From contig NC_135997.1 of the NCBI RefSeq assembly GCF_048128805.1, positions 16,824,116 through 16,888,115 on the forward strand: DNA of 64,000 nt, in the 5' to 3' direction. This DNA is from Centroberyx gerrardi (lineage: Eukaryota > Chordata > Actinopteri > Beryciformes > Berycidae). Both the position numbers and the translations under genes were made by a program. Positions 10,801 through 21,534 of the stretch are shown here, piece by piece. Within the stretch, counting starts at the first letter, position 1. The number at the start of each line of letters is the position of its first letter. The notes beneath the pieces are model-generated. The model was given only the letters and a program-made list of their open reading frames with translations. It did not search any database and was not told the DNA's origin.

Positions 10801-13800
10801 TAGAAGACTATCCACTGAGTGGAAATGGTGCGGTGCTGCTGCTTTCCGAGCTGTGGATATAAATACATCGGTTGGTCGCCATATTGTTTTCACAAACTGG
10901 CAAACACACAAACTTTTTTGGTGGTATATTGACAAACCCTGTTTGGACTCATTGTTAGCAGCAAGAGGCGACGGAGTTTGCCGTTTCAACAGCTGACTGA
11001 GGAGTCAATATTCTCTGTGGGTCTAAGTACTACAGATATGTAAGAGACAAATTAAATATAGGTCCAAAATTGCTGAACTTATCTTTAAGTTACTTAAGGA
11101 AAAAGTTAAGGGTAAATTAATTTCTGCACATTGAGGTTGGTTTCTGAATGGATTACATATTATTCTTTAAGGATATTTCCACCATTACTTAAGTAAAATA
11201 TTTTGTGTGCTTCCAAAACTGATTAAAATATGGCAGGTTATCTAGTATAAATAAAAACAAACGGTACCAGGAACAGCTGTGATGACTGGAGGAGAACGAA
11301 AGAGATCCAGAAAGAGGCTGAGGAACACACCATTGTGCCATTTTAGTCATGAAGCACTGAATATTTAATAATTACAATGTGCATAGAATCTCACTCAGTT
11401 CACTTAAATCCCACACTCCTTTTTCAAAATGCAGGGAACACACACGTGATCATTGAAATATTAATTCAGATTGTCAAGAGAGCAGAGATGGAGCTATAAA
11501 CGCCTGCTCTTCCTGTAGGGGAGGAAAGAGGCCAAGCAGCCACATGGTTAGGTCCCTAGTTTCTCACATCACACACTACTGTAACTCCCAGGCTCCAGTG
11601 GGTATAAGAGCAGCAGCATAACGGGCCTCTTGCGCTCTCAGGCAGGTGGCATGCTCAAGAAAGGGCTTTCCTGCTGCACCTTCTTCCAGTTTTCATGAAT
11701 ATTTCAGATACTAATCCCAATTTGGTACTGCATGTTAGAGCTTATGGAGGCCAAAATAAACAATTAAAAAGTGCAAATGGCATGAATAAATGAATAAAAA
11801 ACATTTACATTTTTGCAACCCTGCACTTTAGGAGGTGTCTTAAGTTATTTTATATCTGTAAACCTTTCTACATCAATGACGGGCATGGTAAATTACCTGA
11901 AAACGTCCATGCCCCACCCAGCCACAGCAGTGAAGAACCTCGGGCCGAGGTCTCTTGCAGGGTTGATTGGATATCCGCAGTTCAGGCCCATCGACACTCC
12001 GATGGCCATGATGATCAGGCCGATGCACAGAGGCTCCATGCCTTTTGGAGCACCAATGTTCTTCCCGTCAGTGATGGCTAGGATGCACAGGATCAGTGCC
12101 CCAGTTGCAATTACCTGCACAAAAATAAGCATCAGTCAATTATCATCACATCAGTTGCATTCACATAATTCATGGCTACACCAGTACACAATGATTGTTG
12201 GACTGTGAAAGAGAAAACTCCTGAACAAATGGATGGGCAAAATAAGTTCTTGTTTTTCTTGTTTCTGTTGTTATTGTTTTGAGTGGATGTTTTTCAGTTA
12301 CATCATCTGTTGTCTGCTGACCCTTGCCCTCTGTTATTTTGCCTAAGCCTATTAAGAGGCTTCCCCTTTCCCCTGGTTGAAGGCTGTACAAGGCAGCTTT
12401 AAAATACACCCCCATATGGCTGTATATTATGAAAAGACCATGCCGTGGCATTATCAAAGGATACGATTCATCTCTATCACACCTTAAATAAACCTAGGAT
12501 TTAAAAGTGTTTATTTGGTTATTTTGGTTAATAGTTAAATTCTACTTTGACCCCTTAATGTCCCCTTTCTGTACACAAATACACAAACTAGCACGTGCCT
12601 GCTCGACTCGTGGGCATTCAGCACAGATGGTAGTTATTCTCAGCATCAGAGCAGTATTGTTCATACTTCAGCAAACAACACACATGTCCATTTATGCTTA
12701 CTTTTATGCCCATGACTGCACTAAACGCATGCTCACACATGCATGTATGCTCTAAAAGCTTCCAGAAATACAATATGTTTTCAAATTTTTTTTTGCTATC
12801 AGTCAATATTTCAAAAATACTGATGATTACAAACAAAAAAAATGTTATTCTTAAGAGGCAAAAGCCCACCAAAGCTAATAACTTAAATAAGATTCAAAAA
12901 CATGCTTTACTTTCATGTTATCAAGCAGTTTGCAAGAGTATCATGTTTTCTCCATGATGTGCATATTGCATTTTCTTGGGATGAAACATATACATATACA
13001 TACATATACATATACAACATACATATACAACATATACCCACATATACATGTTGGTATATCATACTTTACCTGATCTACGAATCCATTTATGACTGAGAGA
13101 TGTTTGGCAGGATAGGATGCAAATATGTTGGCTGTGGCATTCACACCGGTGACAGCGAGTTCTCCATTGGTATATTCCATCAAAGCATCTGTGGAAAAAA
13201 AACAACAAAGCTCGGCATGCTGCATATTATATGAATCACTATAGCATGACCTATATCAACCTATATGTCTATTTATATAATTATTACTCATAAGCTCAGC
13301 TAATGTGTGTGCGCACATGTTTGTGTATATTGTGTGTGTATGTGTATGTGAGGTAGAGTATGTAGAGGTAACAGGCATGTCTCTTTACAGAATGATATTT
13401 GTTACCATTTGCCACTTCATATCAAAGACAGTTCTGGCCGCAGGGCAGTGACGACATTTACACTTCACCCACCATAATACAACCCATAGACAGCACAGGA
13501 TCCAGCAAAGGCACCCAGGAACTGTGCAGCCACATACACAGGGAACTTCTTTATAGGCAGCTTGCCCAAGATCACCATGGCCAGAGAGACTGCAGGGTTC
13601 ACATGGGCTCCTGGAGCAATGGACAGACAAAAATTGCATTTAAAATTGTGACATATTTTACAAAGGTGGGTAAGAGAACAAAAATGGAGATGATTAAAAA
13701 CAGCAGCAAAACTCGTAACTCAAAAACAAAAACATAAAAAACGAAACAGAAGAAACATCAAATTTCAGACATCACTTGCCAAGCTGAAGAAATGGGCTTC

Positions 13801-16800
13801 AGCAAGCATTTCAAAAGCAAAAGCAAAATCTCTTGAAGTGTCTACCTCTCTTACAAGATGAGGTAAGCTGGGTTCAATGGGTAAAAAACAGCTTTAGGTG
13901 ACAGGGTGTGGTCAGTTGGTTGTTACTCAGATCCGTTGGTGCTCATTGATCATCTCAGCTGTCAGGCAGTTCTCACAAAATATCCATGGAGTTTGAGCGC
14001 CTTCAGAGTATTTTCTATGCAAACCTACAAAGGCATGTTTGGACACATTCCAGCCAAATTTTCCTGGGCTACGCTGGCAGTGAGGGGTCATTTATTTAAC
14101 ACTCTGGGATGTTGGCTTTGACCTCGCCGCGGTAACACCACTGGGGGTATCAGCCATGCGCCCATTGTTAATCTCCCCATCCTGCTCACAAACGCCGACC
14201 ACGACAGCCAGCTGAAACTGCCAGTCTGAATTGCATCTGACATAATCTGCCTGAATCTGCTTAAGGCACGCGTAGACTGCAGGTCATTAGAGTGACCATG
14301 ATGTGTCACACTTACGGTACACTGTCATTTAAAATCTGAGACTACAAAGTGAAAAGAATTGTGTTTTCTTCTTGGACGGGGCCGGCCTGCCAGGGAAGCC
14401 TAGAAAGCAAGGCTTCTCACACCTGACCCCCCTCCTCTCCAGAGACCCATGCCCCAGTAAAGCTCATTAGTCCAATACCTATGATCATCATCAGAGATGT
14501 CACTGAACAGTGTGGAGGCTTCCCACTGCTCCACGGACCCCAGGGTTGAATGGCCCAGTCATGCAGCAAAACCACTCCATATATTAACCCCACTCTCCTC
14601 CTCATGCTTTAACTATTCCTCTGAAGCTTTATAACTCTGTCCCCTTCATTAAACATGGGGGGGGGGATCTCACACTGTTACATGAGTCAGAATGATCAGA
14701 ATAGCCATAGGCCTACAGTAAGAGGGAGATGAAAAGCCCTGTTTTACTATGTACCATAATAAACTCTCTATATAGAAATTACATTTCTCAGTGAGTCATT
14801 TAAATCTCTCCAAATATACCATAAACATTAGTTTTCCAACCCTCTGATGTACTATAAGATACTGTAGGGAAAGAGGAAATGTTCTACACTGGGACTATTT
14901 GGCACGAAATACAACGTCTGTGCTCACTCTGTGCCAGCATGTTTTAAAGGTTATAAGCACATTCAATTTGGCTCATATAACGGTGATTACAGCTCATATG
15001 CCACAGCGTTTAGGTTGTCTCTTTTGAGTTCAAATTAAAAGCTTACCTTTGACGATGCTCTCTCCCTTCCCAGTAGTGATGGAAATGACTGTGATAATTT
15101 TAAATTACAACTCATCGGCCCATTGCAATCATAATGAAACCCTTGATTGCTGATTAACAGGCACTCACCATCTTGGCTCAGCCAGCCCATGCGAGGCACT
15201 GTGACATTTAGAAGTGATTCCCCCTATCCCTATCATTGCTGGCGAAGCACTGAGGGCTTTCCTTGTTGTAATCCTCAAGGAATGCACCCACTAAAGTCCC
15301 CTTTGGACATTAGGACACAACACCTCCAGCCTTTAAACCTAGCCTACATGCACACATATGCCACTGATACTGAAAAGCCTATGGGAGAGTGTAATCAAAT
15401 AATAGCTCTTTTAATATAGTTCTCTTTCTATCAACCCTTATTTTTTCAATTATTGTACTCAGCTCCAGTAGTTGTTGCCTTTGGTACCAGAAACCATCGC
15501 ACACTGTGATACACAGGATGCTATATGTTGAATGTTCTCCATTATGTAACATTGCACGTTCATAACAATGACCTACATTGGTATTCACAGTCCATTACTG
15601 TATAGTTACATGTTCAGTCAGTGCAAGCATAGATCACTGAGCTAATGCAATGGTGTCATTGATCCATGATGAAAGAGCAGTACTGTTAGCTTTCCTTTTT
15701 GCAGAATTATTTTTTATGAATGTTTGATATGTTGTAATTGTAGACGGAGGCACCAGTGACACAGAATAACCTGGATGTTTAGTATCCAAGAGCAAAAAGA
15801 GAGCCAGACATCCACGGCCAAAGATCACAATAAGATAAAGCATCTCCACCACTGACAAACAATGAGTGATGACCTTTGTTACCTGCACTTGTTTTTTTGG
15901 TGGCATTTTTGCCTTTATTTGATAGTTCAAAGTTGAGAGAAACAGGAAAGACTGGGAGAGAGAGGGAGGTGATATATGACAAAGGTGTCAGGCCATGGTG
16001 CATGTACCATGTACACGGCATCCTGGGTATGAACCCAGGACGTTGTGTTTTACATGGTACATGCCTTAGACCACTGAGCCACCAGGACGCCCACCTGCAC
16101 GTGTTTTTGAACCCAATAGTTTTTCTAGGAATTTAAGGACAAATTGTTTGTAGACTGAAATGACAAATTACCGTGTTTTCCTCATTTCTATTTCACCAAC
16201 AACCCCAGTTAGCTGAGAAAAAGTTTGAATTTAGAGAAGAAAACTACTTGACAACAAACACACTCCCAGAATCAAACTGTTGACTCTGGGGTGAGAACTG
16301 CATGATTTAGAAGTGTAAAAAGCAAGGCCACTGAATCAGCCTGAGCTCCTACAGTATGTGTACACACAAAGTACCTGACACTCCTCCTGCCATGTAGACC
16401 GCCATCATGACTCCCAGAGTGAAGCCGATGTGGATAGTCAGCGGCTCCCCGAGAGCCCCTTTACTCAGCACCGTCTGGGCCACCGACCCACATCCAAAGA
16501 GCTGGGACACAGACAGGGACAAAAAACACAGGAGAACATTGGGTGGAGGCAGAAAGACTCATTGTTTTTAATTATTCCAATTATACCCCGCCATTAACAC
16601 TAGCCTTCTTGTCCAGCAACAGCCTTCAACTGCCACAGACAATTTGTCTACTTTTTTGTCTACTGCTTGGAAAATAATGAATCTCCCACTTATTTTATAA
16701 AAGGCAGAAGTAATTCAGACCAAAAAAAAGTGTTGAGAGAAGGGCAGTCATCCAAAAATAAATTGGGCCTGTGGTGGAGGCTGCATCACCCCACTGATGT

Positions 16801-17548
16801 GGCATCAGTGAAACACAGTCCCATTAAGCCTGCTGAGACAGAGGAACTGCACTGAGAGGTGACAGGTGGAGCTCAGAGGTGACAGGTGGAGGGCAGGACA
16901 GTCTAGACTACAAACCCCTAATCACTGAAAAGCAGCCAATTCTCTAAAGGAATGACAGGGAAGCACATAGCAAAACAACATAAGAACTACCAATCTGTAT
17001 TGAGAATTAAACTTGGTGATCTAATACATTCTATTTACATTCACACCATTACATTCTACTGCCTAATTAAAAAATATTCTATAACTTAATAATTGATTAG
17101 ACAATTTAGACAAAAAGACATTTGTAATGGTTTATAATTTCTGTTGAATTACTCTTTTGGATGAGTTGTTAGGCGAAAGAAAAACAGTCCCGTGTCACTC
17201 ACATCTCGTTAAGTTTTCTAAGCAATCTTTGTCAGGAGGAAATTATAGATGACGGAGCACATCAAAGAGAATGTAAATTATTTTCAGAATATACTATTCA
17301 ACGGCAACATCTGTTTATCGAGAGAGACATATATAGAAGACAGCAGTTACCGTCCCGTGAGACTCGCTTTGACACCTTATTATCATACTGGTTCAAAGCT
17401 TTAAAGCGGCTACGTTAAGCAGATGACAGGTGCAGAGGTTACTCACTATTAGGACGAATATCCCCAGAAATTCAGCCAGGAACTCTTTGAAGATGTCCTG
17501 CCTCAGGGCAAATCTCTCCTTTATTTTTCTCTTGCTCTCATGTTCCAT
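7647..17548 (-). CDS. aqp9: Aquaglyceroporin-9 (complete, six coding exons, 288 aa)
   Basis: Plasma-membrane channel for glycerol, urea, other small neutral solutes and water, typical of liver and leukocytes. Exons: 17548-17447, 16501-16375, 13610-13473, 13188-13070, 12114-11897 and 7809-7647. They total 867 nt with stop, giving 288 residues, and all junction phases agree. The two half-helix motifs are NPA at 81-83 (HVNPAVSLAM) and NPA at 213-215 (GYPINPARD). Arg216 is the selectivity-filter arginine, and Asp217 after it marks the glycerol-transporting branch. Exon 6 gives a final membrane segment and the tail IELHHPEPEK, which resembles mammalian AQP9. AQP3, 7 and 10 are alternatives, but that tail and the position between lipc and aldh1a2 favour AQP9. 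In teleosts the copy beside aldh1a2 is probably aqp9b. Confidence 0.93.
7824..7858. repeat. (CA)n microsatellite beside aqp9 exon 6
   Basis: On the transcribed strand this is a (TG)17 tract lying 14-49 bases upstream of the exon 6 acceptor, where the branch-point and pyrimidine region should be. Confidence 0.97.
9960..10661 (+). mobile_element. Decayed LINE (non-LTR retrotransposon) ORF2 fragment
   Basis: The plus strand reads in broken frames as the common fish LINE reverse transcriptase. VWEEFRERLW and a GGEMLTSPGDKHFEELLN stretch lie near 10000-10190. LDEIKS.MLKALDVVGV follows near 10305-10350 and WQTGVAIPIIKK near 10375-10410. CRFRPGRVTVDQHFTLS lies at 10519-10570 and FMNLERAFYHVP near 10615-10650. 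Stops and frameshifts interrupt it, so it is dead. The phrasing resembles Rex1/L2-like elements, but I cannot settle the clade by eye. It ends where the foldback element begins. Confidence 0.8.
10662..11002. mobile_element. Foldback / MITE-like element with ~90-bp inverted termini
   Basis: The left end reads agtcagctgttg and then cttgctgctaacaatgagtc near 10691-10710. The reverse complement of the right end reads agtcagctgttg and then the same 20-base block, followed on both sides by gggtttgtcaa and ccaaaaaag. The arms are about 90 bases with small indels around a non-repeated core of about 150 bases. No transposase reading frame is seen. It starts exactly where the LINE similarity stops. Confidence 0.7.
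11897..12114 (-). CDS. aqp9: aqp9 coding exon 5 (second NPA motif)
   Basis: Encodes helices 4-5 and loop E: VIATGALILCILAITDGKN, then PLCIGLIIMAIGVSMG, then CGYPINPARDLGPRFFTAV. NPA, Arg and Asp are all intact. Acceptor gtgcag; donor gtaatt after AG, so the Arg codon is split with exon 6. Confidence 0.97.
12115..13069 (-). other. aqp9: aqp9 intron 4
   Basis: 0.95 kb, AT-rich. It holds an imperfect (ACATAT)n run at 12985-13050 just after the exon 4 donor. Nothing else recognised. Confidence 0.75.
12985..13050. repeat. (ACATAT)n-like low-complexity repeat
   Basis: Imperfect tandem acatat/acatac units. Confidence 0.85.
13070..13188 (-). CDS. aqp9: aqp9 coding exon 4 (loop C)
   Basis: Encodes DALMEYTNGELAVTG, NATANIFASYP and AKHLSVINGFVDQ, the long extracellular loop C of aquaglyceroporins and the start of helix 4. 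NAT is a possible N-glycosylation site. Acceptor ccacag; phase 0 donor gtaaag. Confidence 0.94.
13473..13610 (-). CDS. aqp9: aqp9 coding exon 3 (first NPA motif)
   Basis: Encodes GAHVNPAVSLAMVILGKLPIK and helix 3 (VYVAAQFLGAFAGSCAVYG). It contains the first NPA box. Acceptor ctccag; phase 1 donor gtgggt. Confidence 0.96.
15881..15897. repeat. SINE target-site duplication, left copy
   Basis: acctgcacttgtttttt; it pairs with 16093-16108 across the SINE with one clear mismatch. Confidence 0.75.
15898..16092 (-). mobile_element. tRNA-derived SINE
   Basis: On the minus strand the head reads gggcgtcctggtggctcagt, whose TGGCTCAGTGG matches a pol III A box. GGGTTCATACCC follows about 50 bases later as a B box with one departure. 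The tail runs through a CT-rich stretch to aaataaaggcaaaaatgcc. The element is about 195 bases. Near-identical sequences flank it at 15881-15897 (acctgcacttgtttttt) and 16093-16108 (acctgcacgtgtttttg): a target-site duplication. Confidence 0.85.
16093..16108. repeat. SINE target-site duplication, right copy
   Basis: acctgcacgtgtttttg, abutting the SINE head at 16092. Confidence 0.75.
16375..16501 (-). CDS. aqp9: aqp9 coding exon 2
   Basis: Encodes LFGCGSVAQTVLSKGA through IHIGFTLGVMMAVYMAGGVS: the end of helix 1, the first extracellular loop and helix 2 leading into loop B. Acceptor cag at 16504-16502; phase 1 donor gtac. Confidence 0.95.
16502..17446 (-). other. aqp9: aqp9 intron 1
   Basis: 0.95 kb with no recognisable element apart from a short direct duplication (gaggtgacaggtgga) near 16855-16889. 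Confidence 0.75.
17447..17548 (-). CDS. aqp9: aqp9 coding exon 1
   Basis: Thirty-four codons from MEHESKRKIKERFALR to EFLAEFLGIFVLI, covering the basic cytoplasmic N-terminus and most of membrane helix 1 with the MIP-family E-F-L-G-x-F signature. Phase 0 donor gtgagt. The frame stays open upstream but has no ATG there, so this ATG is the start. Confidence 0.92.
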
Positions 17549-19494
17549 ATTTCTGCAGATCCTTGATGTCTCACTCCGGCCGGAACAAACAGCTAACAAG
17601 TATGAGTGAGTCTCTCTAATTGTCTATGTAGGCTAGCCGCCTCCCACTCACTCGGTGCGCTCGTGCCGTGTAGCCCTCACCAGGCTGACATGCCCGTTAG
17701 TTAAGCCCGTTTCATCTTCTTGCTCTTCATATTTTCCCGTCATAACCACAAGGGGTCTAGTTTTTGGGGCGTAGGTTTCAGATTAGGCTAATTGCACTGC
17801 TATCTATGTAGCTATTCAGTCATCGCGCGCACTATTTAATTGTGACACAAAAACAAACGTAACTACATCTTAGAAGGTTACTTTACAACTGTAAAGTCTA
17901 TTATCGCGCAAAAAAATATGCCACAGAAAAGCATTAAGTAGGCTAATAGCCCACTATAAGAGATTATGGCTATGCCACAAGTAGCCTGGCAAAGGTCACT
18001 ATAAACTCACCGCTGAGTATCACAAACACACTGTAAGTGCCAAAAAGAATATAGTGATTTTTCGTTAGGGATGCAAAATGAAATGGTGAATAAAAAGAAT
18101 ATATGAAAATTGCACTCACATAGGCTATAGTCTATCACCACTAACCATTATCACCTTCAAAATAACAAAAAAGCTATCAACTCCATAATCCCAAAAGGTA
18201 AACAGTTAGATTTATAGGCTACTGTAGTTTAGGGGCTTTGTTTTACTGTATATAGCCTAGAGATAATGCTTTGCTTTAATGCGTTTTATCACCCGTCAGT
18301 TAACCTAGTGAATCAAGCCTTTCCTTGAAAATCTACTTGAGTTACTTTTGAGTTAATTTTGGTTATTTTGTTGCGTTAGACACTATGGTAAAGTTCGTTT
18401 TTAAAATGGCCATTCAGCAATTCAACGCAAAAACTAAGATGAAGAGGGGGATGTAACCCCCCCCCCCCCCCAAAAAAAAACCTACTATCATAAGGAGAGG
18501 ATAGTCAACAGACCACACACTTTTCAATTACATGAGGGGTTTCATTCTGAAAAACGCTCTCTATTTTGAACAAAAAGATTGTAACCTGATGTGAATTGCT
18601 CAATTTATTAAAACACAGATGATTGTGTTGCCATTTTGTACGTGAACAGCCTCACATTAGCTAATAACTTCACTAGTATTTGATACTTTTTTGCTAGCAA
18701 TCATTTCGTCAGTATCAAATGGTGCGTATCTAATTTTGGCATTATAATCTTGCCAAGTATTTTTTAAATAAAAGCCCGTAAGCAAAACTGGGAAAAAGTA
18801 GCAGTCCATTAGTGAGGGATAAATTGTGTACAGACACGGAAAAGAAAAGGGTTATAGTGAAAAAGAATTAAAACTAAAAGGTGAAGACTGTTTTTCATTC
18901 GCTCCTTATACGAATATAGCCATGTGCTTAACAATCCCCCCCCAACAGTTAAAATGATAATGAAGATAGAAATTTAATCTCTGAGTGACTAATAGACTAT
19001 AAAACTAACTTCGCCGCAGTAAAAACCAAAACTACATTGAAAGAAAATTTAATGAAGGAGGCTTAATGAGAACTCCAATGATTCAATTTGTCTCCCTTTA
19101 TTTTTTGTTTTCCATCCATTTAGGGGGCGTGTGGATCGTGACCATTATACAGCAATACAGCATTTAGTTTAGTTTACATTAAGAAGTCTGTGATAAAAAT
19201 AGAAAACAGAGATAATAAAATATAGTTTAAAATTGACAGGTCATAAATAGGCTACCATGAATGTGTGTGTGTGTCAGGTTTACCCTGCTGTTTGAAACCT
19301 TCAGCTGCTAATAAGACAACAGCTGAAAATCATAATTCTCCTCTAAAACCTCCCTCCTCCTACACCAACTTCCATCACTCTTCTTCGGCTTCCTAATCCT
19401 CCTCTTCTCATCTTCTGAAGTGTTGTTTTTAACGCCCTTACTGGAGAAGCAAAGTCCCCAGACTCCCTTGCATTTTTGGGGGGAGAAATTCTCT

Positions 19495-19640
19495 TTTCTT
19501 TTTTTTTTTTTCTCATGTATGACCATTAGAAAGCTTGTGCCCCATGCAGACTTTCCCATCCCGCTCGAGGATTTGAACCGGCAACCTTTAGAGATCAAAA
19601 CATCATAAACAGGCCCACTCTCTCAGTTTGACACTTTAAT
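19495..19640 (-). mobile_element. Possible tRNA-derived SINE fragment
   Basis: The minus strand carries gtgggcctgtttatgatg and, after about 20 bases, ggttgccggttcaaatcctc, which contains a good pol III B box (GGTTCAAATCC). An A-rich run follows at the other end (plus 19495-19513, poly-T). No target duplication was identified, so the ends are approximate. Confidence 0.5.
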
Positions 19641-21300
19641 TACATGTTTGTTTATTAGTAGTAATCATGTAATCATCTCATGTTACCGTTACCGTTTCAT
19701 CTTGGCATTTATTGTAGGGCCAGGATGAAGTCTGTGACCATGTCGGCAAAAGAGCCGAGACCCGGTTCATCCAACAGAGGGAGCTCGATGAATACATTTG
19801 AATTGCAGGCTAAAGTTTGTCACTGTCTCCCGGTATGTCTTATCTTCCGTTCACTGCGCTTTGTGAAAAGGTGAGGCGACAGGGAGAGGATAGGATGTTT
19901 TGAATACATTAATCAATGTCACTTTTTCAGGCATGTCCTCTTTGATGTGAACCAGACACTTTGAGAGTGTCGCCCATGCTGTGAAAAAAGGGGCGATGTG
20001 CTGATGGAGAAAAAGCATCCTCCTCCGGGGATTTGCAAATTATAGGCCCGCATCTGTCTCCGCACTCCATTGTCCTGTCAGGCAACTCAGATTATAAAAT
20101 CCCAAATTTACAAAGCTATTAGACTTTTCCGCTAGGCCGTGGGTTGCCAAGATTATTCTTATAGAGGATTTTAATAAGCCTGCATTAAAACTGAATTGTT
20201 ATTCCTCTCGTCCCACTGACCAAATGGAAACGGCATTTCTCACTGGATTCAACTGCTACTTTTTTAACATCTGACAAGGTTGAATCCATAGTTTAGCACA
20301 GACAGGCTCTTCTGATATTCAAAACTGTAGAATAAAGAGTTAAATAACACGCGCTGCAGCCTTAACTACTGGCTGGCTATTTATCTACCTGGATAAGTTC
20401 ATGAATGTTTGAGGACATGCAGTTGTTGTGTTAATATGTGTGTGTGTGGCTTTGCTTTAATTCCTTTGGTTTGCTGAGACAGCCACTTGAGCCGGCCTGC
20501 AGTTAAGCGGTGGATGTTTATTGAGAGGTTTAAAGAGGGTGCTAGAAGGAATTATCACCTGCAGGACACTTCTCTCTCATCAACACACTAGGAAATAGTG
20601 TCAATCGTTAGTCCACATTTACATAACATCTCAGACCGCGGGGAGGCTGTGTTAGGCGGGCAGACTGGATGGTGATTGTGGCAAACCGTTTTACACATTC
20701 GTGACATTTGTCCACCAAGGCAAAAACAATTTAAATATGAAGGTGCCAGCAAGTTTGTTTACACTCAGTGCAGATGTGAAGATCATGTATGTTAATAGTA
20801 GACTATTGCTTCACTAAGGGTTTTGGAACATAATTATTGTCTGTTTCACCAAAAATGGGTATTTATAAAACTTTGCAAAACTTCTGAATCATTTAAACCT
20901 TACAGCCCAATAAACATATACAAGTTATAGGCTACTTTTAGCGTATGGACAGGCTGAAAGGAATTCTATTTATAATTGCAGATAAAGCTATTGAACTTCA
21001 TTCCTGATTGCCATAATCTTCAATCCCAAACTCTTTTGGTAAGATTAATGCACATCACTATATTTAAATAGATTTAAATCATAGTATTCTGTGTTTTATA
21101 GGCTATAGTCTTTGACAAAATCTCAGTTTCTTTACAGCCTTTAAAACATCCGTTGTTAGTAAGTGAAAGCAGTGGAAACTCCAGTCTACCGGGAGTGGGG
21201 TGGGTGGGGTGGATGTGTTTCTCCTCCTTAACACGCATGGCTGAGGTCGTTTATGTAAATGCGCGAATTTAATTTTCAAAAGGACAGCCCTTTTCTTTGC

Positions 21301-21338
21301 CCAATGAAAATGAACCGCGGCTGACACCTGGCTATAAA
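21301..21338 (+). promoter_or_regulatory. aldh1a2: aldh1a2 core promoter (CCAAT and TATA boxes)
   Basis: CCAAT at 21301-21305 and TATAAA at 21333-21338 lie 80-117 bases upstream of the aldh1a2 ATG. A start site near 21363-21368 and a 5' UTR of about 50-55 bases are expected. Between the boxes TGACACCT (21322-21329) is the reverse complement of a T-box half-site (AGGTGTCA). The CCAAT-TATA spacing of 28 bases is tighter than usual. Confidence 0.65.
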
Positions 21339-21417
21339 CCCAGGAAGGAATCCAAAGTCCTAATCAGAAATCTGTTGAAAAAAGCAAGACGCGCAGCAGA
21401 CGAGCGGAGACGGAGTG

Positions 21418-21534
21418 ATGACTTCCAGTCAGATCGAGATCCCAGGAGAAGTGAAGAGCGACCCCGCTGCTCTCATGGCATCCCTCCAGCTGATGCCCTC
21501 GCCGGTGCCCAACCCGGAGATCAAGCACACCAAG
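21418..21534 (+). CDS. aldh1a2: aldh1a2 coding exon 1
   Basis: Thirty-nine codons, [16 protein letters not shown] through NPEIKHTK. The ATG follows a GTG in gtgatg, and the start matches the orthologue N-terminus exactly. Phase 0; donor gtctgt is weak (C at +4, no +5 G match). Confidence 0.96.

Larger units (their letters stand above)
7810..11896 (-). other. aqp9: aqp9 intron 5
   Basis: The largest aqp9 intron, 4.1 kb. It carries the TG tract near its 3' end, a decayed LINE reverse-transcriptase fragment on the plus strand (9960-10661) and a foldback element abutting it (10662-11002). A short telomere-like run (ggttagggtta) near 8985 is trivial. Confidence 0.8.
13611..16374 (-). other. aqp9: aqp9 intron 2
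   Basis: 2.76 kb. It contains a tRNA-derived SINE with target duplications (15881-16108) and a repeat-free block at 13900-14310 with balanced composition, which could be a regulatory element. No other exon seen. Confidence 0.75.
17549..21417. other. Divergent intergenic/promoter region between aqp9 and aldh1a2
   Basis: 3.9 kb separates the two start codons, which point away from each other. It includes the aqp9 5' UTR, a C14-A9 homopolymer at 18458-18480, a possible tRNA-derived SINE fragment near 19.5 kb, two repeat-poor blocks (19960-20240 and 20460-20720), and the aldh1a2 promoter with CCAAT and TATA boxes at 21301-21338. No coding exon recognised. Confidence 0.7.

Noticed and set aside
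17549..17599. Upstream extension of the aqp9 reading frame
   Set aside because: The frame stays open but contains no ATG, only TTG; the ATG at 17548 begins the family-typical N-terminus.
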